From CAYWVR01 sp964461715 (GTDB lineage: Bacteria; Planctomycetota; Phycisphaerae; FEN-1346): a stretch of 64,000 bases of DNA. The DNA lies in contig CAYWVR010000009.1 in assembly GCA_964461715.1 (NCBI GenBank), positions 52,567 through 116,566 on the forward strand, read 5' to 3'. Below the pieces are notes generated by a model. The model ran no database searches, was not told the origin of the DNA, and saw nothing but the letters and a program-made list of their open reading frames with translations. The first letter of the stretch is position 1. Every line of letters starts with the position of its first letter. Positions 34,069-42,603 of this stretch are shown here, piece after piece. The position numbers and the translations under genes are program-made.

Positions 34069-35244
34069 CTAGTGATGGAAAAGGCGCAGGCCGGAGAAGG
34101 CCATCGCGATCCCATGCTCATCACAGGCGGCAATCACGTCTTGGTCGCGGCCGCTTCCGCCGGGCTGGACGACGTAGCGGACGCCGGAGCGGGCGGCCCG
34201 GTCGATGGAGTCGCGGAAGGGGAAGAAGGCGTCGGAGGCGAGGGCGACGTCGGCGAGCCCATCGAGCCACGCCCCGCGTTGGTCGGGCGAGAGCGGGTCG
34301 GGGGCCGGGTCGAAGGCCTCGCGCCAGGCCCGTTCCTCGGTGGGCGTCGGCTGTTCGAGGAGGTACTGGTCGATGGCGTTGTTTTTCTCGGCCCTTGAGA
34401 GGCCCTCTCGGAATGTGGCCTCCAGGACCCGCGGGTGCTGCCGGAGCCACCACGTGTCGGCCTTGCCGCCCGCGAGGCGCGTGCAGTGGACCCGCGACTG
34501 CTGCCCCGCGCCGATGCCGATCGCCTGGCCGCGCGCGGCAAAGGCGACGGAGTTCGACTGGGTGTACTTGAGGGCGATCTGGCCGACCACCAGGTCGCGG
34601 ACGGCCGATGCGGGGATGGCCTTCGCCTTCGTGACGACGTTCTCGCAGGTGGCCGGCCCGGAGACGGCGTCGTTTCGGGGCTGCTGGAGGACGACCCCGA
34701 AGACGGTCCTCGTCTCGGCCGAGGGGGGGGTGTAGTCGGGGTCGATGCGAAGGACGAGGTACCGCCCGCCGCGCTTCTTCTTCAGGACTTCGAGCGCCGC
34801 GTCCTCGTAGGCCGGGGCGATGCAGCCGTCCGAGACCTCGCGCGCCAGAAGGCGCGCGGCCGATTCGTCGAGCGGGTCGCTGAAGGCCGCGAAGTCGCCG
34901 AAGCTGGAGACGCGATCGGCCCCGCGGGCCCGGGCGTAGGCGAGGGCCAGGGGCGAGAGGTTTGCCATGTCGTCGACGAAATACGCGCGGGCCTCGATCT
35001 GCGACAGCGGCTCGGCGACGGCGGCCCCGGCGGGGGAGACGTGCTTGAAGCTCGCCGCGGCCGGCCGGTCGAGGGCCGCCCGCAGGTCCCTGACGAGGGC
35101 CCACGAGCCGAGGGCGTCGAGGACGTTGATGAACCCGGGGGCCCCCGAGAGGACCTCCAGCGGCAGCTCGCCCTCCGGCATGAAACACCGGGCGGGCGTC
35201 TGGTGCGGGTTCATGCCGTAGCGGAGGGGCAGCTCTTGGGGCAT
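34069..35244 (-). CDS. Stand-alone AICAR formyltransferase (PurH transformylase domain only)
   Basis: 391 residues, corresponding to the AICAR transformylase half of bifunctional PurH without the IMP cyclohydrolase domain. 'LRYGMNPHQTPA' at the N terminus, 'SFKHVSPAGAAVA' (His-containing catalytic segment), 'QSNSVAFAARGQAIGIGAGQQSRV' region and 'DAFFPFRDSIDRAA' are the conserved motifs. It formylates AICAR with 10-formyl-THF. The missing cyclisation step can be supplied by the PurO-type enzyme encoded at 56.5 kb. Last gene before a terminator; 24 bases after the phosphofructokinase gene. Confidence 0.92.
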   Translation of the reverse strand: MPQELPLRYGMNPHQTPARCFMPEGELPLEVLSGAPGFINVLDALGSWALVRDLRAALDRPAAASFKHVSPAGAAVAEPLSQIEARAYFVDDMANLSPLALAYARARGADRVSSFGDFAAFSDPLDESAARLLAREVSDGCIAPAYEDAALEVLKKKRGGRYLVLRIDPDYTPPSAETRTVFGVVLQQPRNDAVSGPATCENVVTKAKAIPASAVRDLVVGQIALKYTQSNSVAFAARGQAIGIGAGQQSRVHCTRLAGGKADTWWLRQHPRVLEATFREGLSRAEKNNAIDQYLLEQPTPTEERAWREAFDPAPDPLSPDQRGAWLDGLADVALASDAFFPFRDSIDRAARSGVRYVVQPGGSGRDQDVIAACDEHGIAMAFSGLRLFHH

Positions 35245-35268
35245 GGCGGGCCCTTCATGCCGGGATGC

Positions 35269-36564
35269 TTAAGCCTTTCGCTTCTCCTGGGGGGTATAGT
35301 CTTTGCATTTCTTCTCTGCAAAGACCTTCTCGAAGCGCGTGAAGCGCTGGCGGCCGTCGACCATGGGGACGCTGATCCAGTCCTCGCCGACCAGCGGCCG
35401 CGCGTAGTCGACGAAGCCGTCGGCGACGTCCGTGCCGCCCTCGGCGATCCACGCCTTCGGGAACGTGCGTTCGGAGTTGGCCATGTCCTCGAGGGGCACT
35501 TTGTCGTAGCGGACGCGGTAGACCGAGCCGGGCTCGCGGAGGATCGTGGCCATCCAGCCGGAACCCTCCTCGGCGGCGATGAAGGCCGCCTGCTGGCCGA
35601 CCTTGTACGCCTCGTCGAGGTCCACGGTCGAGGCGTAGATGATGTTGTGCCGCTGGTCTGTGCCGGGCACGTTCATGCGGGCCGAGCCGGGCGCCGCCAG
35701 GCCCTTCTCGTTCAGGAAGTTGACGATCGTCTGGGCGACCGTGGTGCCGGAGGAGGAGAACTGGACGTGGCCGAAGGAATCGCGGCGGGCGCCGAGGTCG
35801 CCGACGTCGAACCCCTCGCTCACGACGACCAGGCACCGGCCGTTCTGGCGGAGGCACGCGTTGACGTTCTCGTGGAGCTCATCGAGCGAGACGCCGCTTT
35901 CGGCGAGATAGATTTGAAGCGGCAGCTCGCGCTTGGGGTCGGCGAGGCGCGCGGCGGCGGGGATGAAGCCGATCTTGCGTCCCATGGCCTGCAGGACGAG
36001 GACCGGGTCGGCGGGACAGGAGCCCGCGTTCTCCTCGTTCGCGGTCTGGACGATGTGGCTCCAGTAGCGGGCCACGCTGCCGTAGCCGGGCGTGTGGTCG
36101 ATGAGCTTGAACTCCGAGTCGCCCACGTCGTTGTCGATGGTCTTCGGGACGCCGGTTGCGACGAGGTCGAGTCCCTTCTCGGCGGCGAGCTTGGCGATCT
36201 TGTTCGCCGTGTCCATCGAATCGTTGCCGCCCGTGTAGAAGAAGTACCCGACGTCGTGGGCCTTGAAGACCTCGATGACGCGGGCGAAGTCCTCCTCCTG
36301 GTGGTCCTTGAGCTTGTAGCGGCAGGTTCCGACGGCGCCGGCGGCGGGGGTGGTGCGGAGCAGCGCGATCTCCTCGGGCGGCTGGGCGGAGAGGTCGAGC
36401 AGGTCCTCCTTCAGGACGCCCTCGATGCCGTGCCAGGCCCCGTAGACGGCGCCGAACGTCTTGGGGCTGTCCAGGCACGTCTCCACGACGCCGCGCACGG
36501 AGTTGTTGATGACCGGGCTCGGGCCGCCCGACTGGGCGACGACGACGTTCTTCGGCTGGGACAT
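35269..36564 (-). CDS. Pyrophosphate-type 6-phosphofructokinase
   Basis: 431 residues. 'VVVAQSGGPSPVINNSVRGVV' binds the phosphoryl donor; 'FFYTGGNDSMDTANK' has Asp in place of the glycine that defines ATP enzymes (GGDGS), and 'GVPKTIDND' holds the Lys typical of PPi users. The catalytic TIDND is intact. It phosphorylates fructose-6-phosphate reversibly with PPi, as in many anaerobes. Sixteen bases after the LarA-like gene. Confidence 0.9.
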   Translation of the reverse strand: MSQPKNVVVAQSGGPSPVINNSVRGVVETCLDSPKTFGAVYGAWHGIEGVLKEDLLDLSAQPPEEIALLRTTPAAGAVGTCRYKLKDHQEEDFARVIEVFKAHDVGYFFYTGGNDSMDTANKIAKLAAEKGLDLVATGVPKTIDNDVGDSEFKLIDHTPGYGSVARYWSHIVQTANEENAGSCPADPVLVLQAMGRKIGFIPAAARLADPKRELPLQIYLAESGVSLDELHENVNACLRQNGRCLVVVSEGFDVGDLGARRDSFGHVQFSSSGTTVAQTIVNFLNEKGLAAPGSARMNVPGTDQRHNIIYASTVDLDEAYKVGQQAAFIAAEEGSGWMATILREPGSVYRVRYDKVPLEDMANSERTFPKAWIAEGGTDVADGFVDYARPLVGEDWISVPMVDGRQRFTRFEKVFAEKKCKDYTPQEKRKA

Positions 36565-36580
36565 GGGGAGGTGGCTCCTT

Positions 36581-37843
36581 TTATCGTTCGGGTTCGTCCT
36601 TGCGTCGATGGAGGACCTCGCCGGCGTGATGGACGACGAGGATGCCTTCGTCTTCGCGGCCCTCCCAGTCCTCGACGCGGATCGTGTCCGGGCCGCAGTA
36701 GCCGAGGCCGAGGCGGCGACAGCGATCCTCGGGGATGTTCGTGGCGAGGGTGACGGCGATGCGGCCGGTCTCGGTCTCGCCGTCGAACGTGCCCAGGCCG
36801 CGCACGTGCGTCGAGTGGGCCATCACGCCGCCCGGGATGTCGGCGAACTTGTCCATCTGGCGGCGGAAGTAGTCGAGGCAGTGGTAGCCGATCTTGTCGA
36901 GGATGTGGCCGTGGGTGTAGCTGACCTCGTCGATGTGGGGGGCGTAGATGATGAGTTCCCCACCGTCCGCGACGATGGGCTCGAGTTTGTACATGACCTT
37001 GCCGGCGGTCCAGATGTCGTCGTACATCTCCGGGGCGATGCCCAGGACCTTGCGGTACGTGCGATCGACGTACCGGATGTGGACCTGGGCGGAGAGGTCG
37101 GCTGCGGCCTCCCACGCCTCGACCGGATCGCCGACGTAGAGGCCCTTCGTGCCCTCGGTCGTCACGACGAGGTCAAAGTTCGTGACGGGCACGGTGATGA
37201 ACTCGGCGGCCCGGTTGATGACGCGGCGGACGACGGTGTCCTTGACGCCGTTGATCTTCCAGTTCGTGACCAGGGCCCCGAGCCAGTGGAAGAAGTTGAT
37301 GATGTCGGGCCCGGCGATGCCGGGGAAGAAGTACTTCCACCCGCCGGAGAAGCCGACGACCTCGTGCGGGAACGTGGGGCCGACGATGAAGACGTGATCG
37401 TAGTCGAGGACCATGCGGTTGATCTGGATGGGCACTTCGAGGGCATAGCGGCCCTCGCTCAATCGCTCCATCTCTTCGGCCGAGAGGGCGCCGACGACGG
37501 TCAGGGAGTCGGGGTCGTCCCACGCGTGGTTGAAGACGCCGACGTCGGCGTAGGAGGCCTCGCGCTCCTCGGCGGTCATGTCGAGGAGTTTCAGGATTTT
37601 CGCCTCCGGCATGGCCATGTGGGTGCCGAGGGCGATGAGGAAATCGAGCTTCGCGACCGTCCCCCGGAGGGCGTCGGCGATCGTGCGGAACATCAGGCCC
37701 ACGGGGGCGGTGCGCGTCGAGTCGGGGATGAGCGCGAGGACGCGGCGGCCGTCGAGGTCGAGCCCTTCGAGGGCCTCGCCGACAAAGGCTTCGATCTTCT
37801 CCTCCGGCAGGATGCCCGCCGGGTGGCCTCTTCCGAGGGTCAC
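36581..37843 (-). CDS. LarA-family nickel-dependent racemase/epimerase-like protein (DUF2088)
   Basis: 420 residues, close to LarA length. 'ALIPDSTRTAPVGLM', 'LDFLIALGTHMAM' (conserved His) and 'FPHEVVGFSGGWKYFFPGIAG', which holds the His and Lys that anchor the nickel-pincer cofactor in lactate racemase. LarE, which makes that cofactor, is encoded at 45 kb and a D-lactate-dehydrogenase-like fusion at 47-50 kb, so lactate or another 2-hydroxyacid is a likely substrate. Many LarA homologues use other substrates, so the name is kept broad. Confidence 0.85.
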   Translation of the reverse strand: MTLGRGHPAGILPEEKIEAFVGEALEGLDLDGRRVLALIPDSTRTAPVGLMFRTIADALRGTVAKLDFLIALGTHMAMPEAKILKLLDMTAEEREASYADVGVFNHAWDDPDSLTVVGALSAEEMERLSEGRYALEVPIQINRMVLDYDHVFIVGPTFPHEVVGFSGGWKYFFPGIAGPDIINFFHWLGALVTNWKINGVKDTVVRRVINRAAEFITVPVTNFDLVVTTEGTKGLYVGDPVEAWEAAADLSAQVHIRYVDRTYRKVLGIAPEMYDDIWTAGKVMYKLEPIVADGGELIIYAPHIDEVSYTHGHILDKIGYHCLDYFRRQMDKFADIPGGVMAHSTHVRGLGTFDGETETGRIAVTLATNIPEDRCRRLGLGYCGPDTIRVEDWEGREDEGILVVHHAGEVLHRRKDEPER

Positions 37844-37898
37844 GTCGCTCCCCTTCCGGTTACCATCGGGGTGATTATGGCGGCCGCCGGGGCGGGGT

Positions 37899-39062
37899 TC
37901 AAGGCGGAATCGAGCCGGCGTCGACCACCGGAAACCCCAGGGCCGCCAGGGCCGAGGTCACGGCCGGGTCGGCCTCGGCCAAGCGGACGCGCGTGTGGCG
38001 AAACTCGCGACGCACCGGGTAGTGCTTGCGGAGGGACTGGAAGTACGGGCCGCGCTCGGCGAGCGGCTCGTGCTGGACGGTCCGGAGCCGCTCGTCGTCG
38101 GCGGTGATGTCGTAGCTGGAGGCGACGGCCTGGCGCACGGCCTCGACGGGCGGCGCGGGCGCCGCGATCTCGATCTCGCCGATGCGTGCCGGGGGCATGA
38201 GCGGGGCCGGGTCCCAGGCCCGCTCGATGCCGAAATGCGCGCACAGGGCTTCCATCACCTGCCGCGTCCCGTTCACCTTCCCGTCGTAGCTGTAGCCGGC
38301 GATGTGGGGGGTGGCGAGGGTGGTGGCGGCGAGGAGGTCGAGGTCGATCTCCGGCTCCCCCTCCCACACGTCCAACACCAACGCCCCGAGGTGCCGCGCC
38401 CGGGCGGCGGCCCTCAGGGCCTCGGTCTCGCCGACGGCCCCGCGGGAGGAGTTGATGAGCGTCACCCCGCACTTCAGGCCCCGCAGCAGCGTCTCGTCGA
38501 TCATGTGGTACGTGGCATGGGGCCCGTCGCGCGTCAGGGGCACGTGGAACGTAACGGCGTCGGCCTCGGCGAGGGCCTCGATCGGGACGTAGATCGGATC
38601 GCCCGTCTCACGCTCAAGCGGCGGGTCGTTCCTGAGGATGCGCATGCCCAGGGCCTCTCCGATCCGCGCGACGCGCGATCCGATGTGGCCCATGCCGACG
38701 ATGCCGAGGGTCTTGCCGGCCAAGGCCTCGTCGCGCCATGCCGCCAGCGTCACCAGGGCCGCGAAGACGTATTCCGCGACGCTCCGCGCGTTCGACCCCG
38801 CCGCGCTCGCGAACCCGATGCCGCGCGCCTGGAGATATGCCTGGTCGACGTGGTCGACGCCGATGGTGGCGGTGGCGACGAAGCGGACGGCCGAAGCGTC
38901 CAGGAGGTCCGCGCCCACCTTCGTGACGCTGCGGACGATGAGGGCGTCGGCGTCGGCGACGGCCTCCGGGGTGATGCGGTCGGCGGGCCGGGCGAGGACC
39001 TCGCCCAGGGGCCCGAAGGCCTCGGCCAGGAGCGGGATGTTCTCGTCGGCGACGATCTTCAT
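37899..39062 (-). CDS. pdxB: Erythronate-4-phosphate dehydrogenase
   Basis: 387 residues. A D-2-hydroxyacid dehydrogenase fold with 'LGIVGMGHIGSRVA' (NAD site), 'TIGVDHVDQAYLQARGI' and 'GSNARSVAEYVFAAL', the PdxB-specific version, and a C-terminal dimerisation domain from about residue 285. It oxidises 4-phosphoerythronate in DXP-dependent pyridoxal phosphate synthesis. Catalytic 'NSSRGAVG', 'VWEGEPEID' and 'ATPHIAGYSYDGK' (His) are present. Confidence 0.92.
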   Translation of the reverse strand: MKIVADENIPLLAEAFGPLGEVLARPADRITPEAVADADALIVRSVTKVGADLLDASAVRFVATATIGVDHVDQAYLQARGIGFASAAGSNARSVAEYVFAALVTLAAWRDEALAGKTLGIVGMGHIGSRVARIGEALGMRILRNDPPLERETGDPIYVPIEALAEADAVTFHVPLTRDGPHATYHMIDETLLRGLKCGVTLINSSRGAVGETEALRAAARARHLGALVLDVWEGEPEIDLDLLAATTLATPHIAGYSYDGKVNGTRQVMEALCAHFGIERAWDPAPLMPPARIGEIEIAAPAPPVEAVRQAVASSYDITADDERLRTVQHEPLAERGPYFQSLRKHYPVRREFRHTRVRLAEADPAVTSALAALGFPVVDAGSIPP

Positions 39063-39076
39063 GGGCTGTCAGCGTG

Positions 39077-39103
39077 GTGGCACGGGCGGCTTGTTCGCCC
39101 GTG
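39077..39103. repeat. Palindromic repeat, second copy
   Basis: GGTGGCACGGGCGGCTTGTT (39077-39096, spanning arm and loop) shares its first 12 bases and loop with the copy at 32769-32788; the right arm keeps only CGCCCGTG, so the stem is eight base pairs here (39081-39088 with 39096-39103). Lies between gnd and pdxB. Confidence 0.65.
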
Positions 39104-39208
39104 TTCAGGGCATGGGCCGATCCCGGGCGCACGGGTGACCGCCTCGCCTCCCCCCCCCTCCGCCCGACCCATCTCCCGCCGGGGCGGAGGGGAGGGGCAG
39201 GGCCGCGC

Positions 39209-40639
39209 CTAGATGTTCACCCAATCGGTATGGAAGGAGCCGTCCTTGTCGACCCGCTCGTAGGTGTGGGCGCCGAAGTAGTCCCGCTGGGCCTGGGTGA
39301 AGTTCTGCGGCAGGCGGGCCGTGCGGTACGAATCGATGTACCCGAGGGCCGACGCGAGACCCAGCACCGGGATGCCCATGCACGCCGCCTGGCAGACCAC
39401 CCACCGCAGCTGCACGGCCTTGGTGTGGACGATGTCGGCGAAGAAGTCGTCGACCAGCAGGTTCGCCAGGTCCGGGTTCTTGCGGTAGGCCTCGGTGATC
39501 GGGTCGAGAAGCTTCGAGCGGATGATGCAGCCGCCCTTCCAGATACGGGCGATTTCGGGGAACGTGAGGTCATAGTCATACTCCTTCGACGCCTCGCGCA
39601 TCAGGGCGAAGCCCTGGGCGTAGCACGCGACCGTCGCCACGTAGAGGGCGTCGCGGAGCATCGGGAGGAACGTTTCCTTGGTCACGTCGCACTCGCCGCA
39701 CGCGCAGGTGTCGGGGCTCGGGCCCTGGAGGGCCTTCTCGGCGGCGACGCGCTCGTCCTTGAAGGCCGAGAGGATGCGGCCCTGGACGGCCATGTCGATG
39801 GTCGGCACGGCCACGCCCAAATCCATGGCGTTCTGGCTGGTCCACTTGCCCGTGCCCTTCTGGCCGGCCTTGTCGAGGATGAGGTCGACGATGGGCTTGC
39901 CGGTCTCCTGGTCGGTCTTGGTCAGGAGGTCGGCGGCGATGTCCATCAGGTACCCGCCCAGCTCGGCGTCGGTCCAGGCCTGGAACGTTTCGCCGATCTC
40001 GGGGGCGCTCATGCCGAGGATGCGGCCCATGAGGTCGTAGACCTCGGCCTCGCACTGCATCATCCCATACTCGATGCCGTTGTGGACCATCTTGACGTAG
40101 TGGCCGGCGCCGCGGGGGCCGATGTAGGTGCAGCAGGGGCCGTCGACCTGGGCGGCGGCGGACTCGAAGACGTCCTTGACGAGGGCGTAAGCCTCCTCGC
40201 TGCCGCCCGGCATGATGGAGGGGCCCTTCCGCGCCCCCTCCTCGCCGCCCGAGACACCCGTTCCGATGTAGAGAATCCCGTCCTCGGCCAGGCTCGCCAG
40301 CCGCCGCTCGGTGTCCTGGAAGAAAGAGTTTCCGGCATCGATGAGGAGGTCGCCCTTATCCAGGAGCGGACGCAGGCCGTCGATAACGGCGTCGACGGGC
40401 TTCCCGGCCTTGACCATGATGATGATTTTGCGGGGCTGTTCGAGGGCGGCGACGAAGTCCTCGTGGGTCTCGCAGCCGACGATGTCCTTGCCCCGGGTCC
40501 GGTTCTCGATGAAGGTGGTCATCTTGCTGGTAGTGCGATTGTGGACGGCCATCGAGAAGCCGCGGCTCTCGATGTTGAGGGCGAGGTTCTCGCCCATGAC
40601 TGCCAGTCCCGTCAGTCCGACCTTCTGCTGCTTGGCCAT
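39209..40639 (-). CDS. gnd: 6-phosphogluconate dehydrogenase (decarboxylating)
   Basis: 476 residues, normal length. 'VGLTGLAVMGENLALNIESRG' is the NADP site; 'GTGVSGGEEGARKGPSIMPGG' and 'GHYVKMVHNGIEYGMMQ' (catalytic Lys and neighbours) are intact, as is the long helical C-terminal domain ending in 'AQRDYFGAHTYERVDKDGSFH'. It makes ribulose-5-phosphate and CO2 in the pentose phosphate pathway. Has its own promoter upstream. Confidence 0.97.
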   Translation of the reverse strand: MAKQQKVGLTGLAVMGENLALNIESRGFSMAVHNRTTSKMTTFIENRTRGKDIVGCETHEDFVAALEQPRKIIIMVKAGKPVDAVIDGLRPLLDKGDLLIDAGNSFFQDTERRLASLAEDGILYIGTGVSGGEEGARKGPSIMPGGSEEAYALVKDVFESAAAQVDGPCCTYIGPRGAGHYVKMVHNGIEYGMMQCEAEVYDLMGRILGMSAPEIGETFQAWTDAELGGYLMDIAADLLTKTDQETGKPIVDLILDKAGQKGTGKWTSQNAMDLGVAVPTIDMAVQGRILSAFKDERVAAEKALQGPSPDTCACGECDVTKETFLPMLRDALYVATVACYAQGFALMREASKEYDYDLTFPEIARIWKGGCIIRSKLLDPITEAYRKNPDLANLLVDDFFADIVHTKAVQLRWVVCQAACMGIPVLGLASALGYIDSYRTARLPQNFTQAQRDYFGAHTYERVDKDGSFHTDWVNI

Positions 40640-40707
40640 CGCGCTCTGCCTCCTCGTGTCGTTTGGGTGTCCCGTGACCTGTCACGTCCGTCTTGCGTAG
40701 ACCGATG

Positions 40708-40735
40708 ATTCTAGCAAGACCGGGGGCGGAGTCAA
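40708..40735 (-). promoter_or_regulatory. Promoter of gnd
   Basis: Minus strand: TTGACT (complement of 40730-40735), 16-base spacer, TAGAAT (complement of 40708-40713). It leaves an untranslated leader of about 60 bases before the gnd ATG. Confidence 0.6.
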
Positions 40736-40766
40736 AGCAAAACAGCGGGAGAGGCGGGTCCGACGC

Positions 40767-40997
40767 TCAGGGCGTCGCCGGGAGCTTGCGGCGGCGTCGG
40801 GGAAGGGCGAGCCCCAGGCCCCCCGCCGCGCAGGTCCCCGCCAAGACCACGTACCGGGCCACCGACGGACATCCGCACACCACCTCCGGGGCCCGGTGGA
40901 ACGCGTGGAGCACGAGACACCAGGCGGCGATGCCCGCGGCCGCGGCGGCTCCGGCAAAGAGGACCCCTGCGGCGATCCATCCGGCGCGGTTCGGCAT
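40767..40997 (-). CDS. Hypothetical small membrane protein
   Basis: 76 residues: two hydrophobic segments ('GWIAAGVLFAGAAAAAGIAAW' region and 'VARYVVLAGTCAAGGLGLAL') separated by a short loop with 'VCGCPS', then a basic end 'PRRRRKLPATP'. A positive-inside topology would put the tail in the cytoplasm. G-rich sequence upstream could serve as ribosome-binding site. No family recognised; moderately likely to be real. Confidence 0.5.
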   Translation of the reverse strand: MPNRAGWIAAGVLFAGAAAAAGIAAWCLVLHAFHRAPEVVCGCPSVARYVVLAGTCAAGGLGLALPRRRRKLPATP

Positions 40998-41166
40998 GGC
41001 TCGACCCCCTTTCGACGTGTCGGCACAGCGACGCCCGTCATCATGCGCGCCGGCCCGCGCTAATGCAAGCCCCTGGGATGCGGCGGCGAAGGCCCCTCGC
41101 AGGTCGGACGTCTGAATAGTCGGCGGCGCCCCGCGTACGGAGAATCGGACGGGGACCGCGTTTGCT

Positions 41167-41195
41167 TTGACGGCGCCGGCGGCCCCCTCTATAAT
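41167..41195 (+). promoter_or_regulatory. Strong sigma-70-like promoter
   Basis: TTGACG (41167-41172), 17-base spacer, TATAAT (41190-41195), the best match in the window. It drives the membrane-protein/LemA pair and perhaps the GH52-like gene, leaving a leader of about 80 bases. Confidence 0.7.
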
Positions 41196-41282
41196 CGCCG
41201 CGACTTCGAGCCGCGATCGTGAGCTCGTTGTCATTCCCGCCTGCCCGGTGCGGGCGTTGCGGAAGAAGTGCAGGGAGTGGAG

Positions 41283-41975
41283 ATGGAAGCCTTGCCGTGC
41301 CTCATCTTCCCGGTTTTCGTTGCCCTTGCGGTTGCGGCGATCGTTTTCGGCATCATGCAGTCCCGCCGCCGCCGCGAGCAGGCCGCCAAGCTTGCCGCGC
41401 GCCTTGGCTTTGACTACTACGTCGAGGACCCGTGGGGCATGCCGTCCCGGTACGAGCAGTTCGGCCTTTTCCAGCACGGGCACTCGAAGCGGGCGGGCAA
41501 CGTCCTGGTGGGCGAGGCCGAGGGTCGTGCCGTCGTCGCCTTCGAGTACCGCTACACGACGGGCAGCGGCAAGAACTCGACGACGCATCATTACCAGGCC
41601 GCCGTGATCGAGATGCCCATCGTGGCCCCGCGTCTTCGGATGCGGCCGGAGGGCTTCTTCGACCGGGTGGCCTCCTGGGTCGGCTACGACGACCTCGACT
41701 TCGAGAGCGACGAGTTCAGCCGTCGCTACCACGTCCGGAGCGACGACCGCCGCTTCGCCTACGACATCTTGCACGCGCGCCTCATCGAGCAGATGCTCTC
41801 GTGGGGGCAGGCCCCGTCGATGGAACTGAGCGGCCCGATCATGCTCGTCTATGACAAGCGGGGGGACGTCCTGAACCTGAAGCGGCTGATCGACGTCGCG
41901 GCGATCGTGATCCGCAGTTTCCCCGACTACGTCCTCGCGGCCCGCGGGGCGTCCCCGAGCGGAGGTCCTCGATGA
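41283..41975 (+). CDS. Hypothetical membrane-anchored protein preceding lemA (DUF3137-like)
   Basis: 230 residues. One N-terminal membrane helix ('CLIFPVFVALAVAAIVFGIM', residues 5-24) followed by a basic stretch and a soluble domain with 'EGRAVVAFEYRY', 'HHYQAAVIEMP', 'SRRYHVRSDDRRFAYDIL' and 'LSGPIMLVYD'. This strand pattern is like DUF3137 proteins, often beside lemA. Start at 41283 follows GGGAGTGGAG. Coupled to lemA by ATGA overlap. Confidence 0.75.
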   Translation: MEALPCLIFPVFVALAVAAIVFGIMQSRRRREQAAKLAARLGFDYYVEDPWGMPSRYEQFGLFQHGHSKRAGNVLVGEAEGRAVVAFEYRYTTGSGKNSTTHHYQAAVIEMPIVAPRLRMRPEGFFDRVASWVGYDDLDFESDEFSRRYHVRSDDRRFAYDILHARLIEQMLSWGQAPSMELSGPIMLVYDKRGDVLNLKRLIDVAAIVIRSFPDYVLAARGASPSGGPR

Positions 41976-42583
41976 GCGTGACGGCGTCGCTGGTGCCCTC
42001 GCAGGCGGAGATGTTCTTCGGTCTCCCGTGCTGTGTCGTCGTGGCCGTCGTCGGGGTCGTGGCGATCGTCATCCCCGTCGGGATGTACAACAGCCTGGTG
42101 CGCGGCCGGAACCACGTGCAGGAGTCGTGGGCGGGTATCGAGACGGAGCTGAAGCGCCGCTACGACCTCATCCCCAACCTCATCGAGGCGGTCAAGGGCT
42201 ATGCCGCCCACGAGCGTGAGGTCTTCGAGCGGGTCGTCGAGGCCCGAAGCCGCGCCATCGCCTCGACCGGCTCGCCCGACGAGCAGGCCGAGACGGAGAA
42301 CATGCTCGTGGGGGCTCTGCGCCGGCTCTTCGCCCTGAGCGAGGGGTACCCCGACCTGAAGGCCAGCCGGAACTTTCTGGTCCTCCAGAACCAACTCGTC
42401 GAGACTGAGGACCGCATCCAGGCCGCCCGCCGCTTCTATAACGCCAATGTCCGCGACTACAACGACCGCTGTCAGATGTTTCCGACGAACGTTATGGCGA
42501 GGCTGTTCGGCTTCGAGAAGACGGACTTCTTCGAGATCGACACGGCCGTTCAGCGGGACGTGCCGAAGATCGATCTGCCGTAG
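41972..42583 (+). CDS. lemA: LemA family protein
   Basis: 203 residues. N-terminal membrane helix ('CCVVVAVVGVVAIVIPVGMY'), then 'YNSLVRGRNHVQESWAGIETELKRRYDLIPNLIEAVKGYA', cited here only as conserved LemA region at about residues 39-77, and the four-helix bundle ending 'FYNANVRDYN'. LemA proteins are membrane-anchored with no settled function. Overlaps the upstream gene by four bases. Confidence 0.93.
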   Translation: MSVTASLVPSQAEMFFGLPCCVVVAVVGVVAIVIPVGMYNSLVRGRNHVQESWAGIETELKRRYDLIPNLIEAVKGYAAHEREVFERVVEARSRAIASTGSPDEQAETENMLVGALRRLFALSEGYPDLKASRNFLVLQNQLVETEDRIQAARRFYNANVRDYNDRCQMFPTNVMARLFGFEKTDFFEIDTAVQRDVPKIDLP

Positions 42584-42603
42584 GCTCCTTCGGAAAGGAC
42601 TCC

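Noticed and set aside
35269..36564. GGNDS in the phosphofructokinase as a broken active site
   Set aside because: The Asp replacing glycine is expected in PPi enzymes and the TIDND motif is intact, so it is read as a normal variant.
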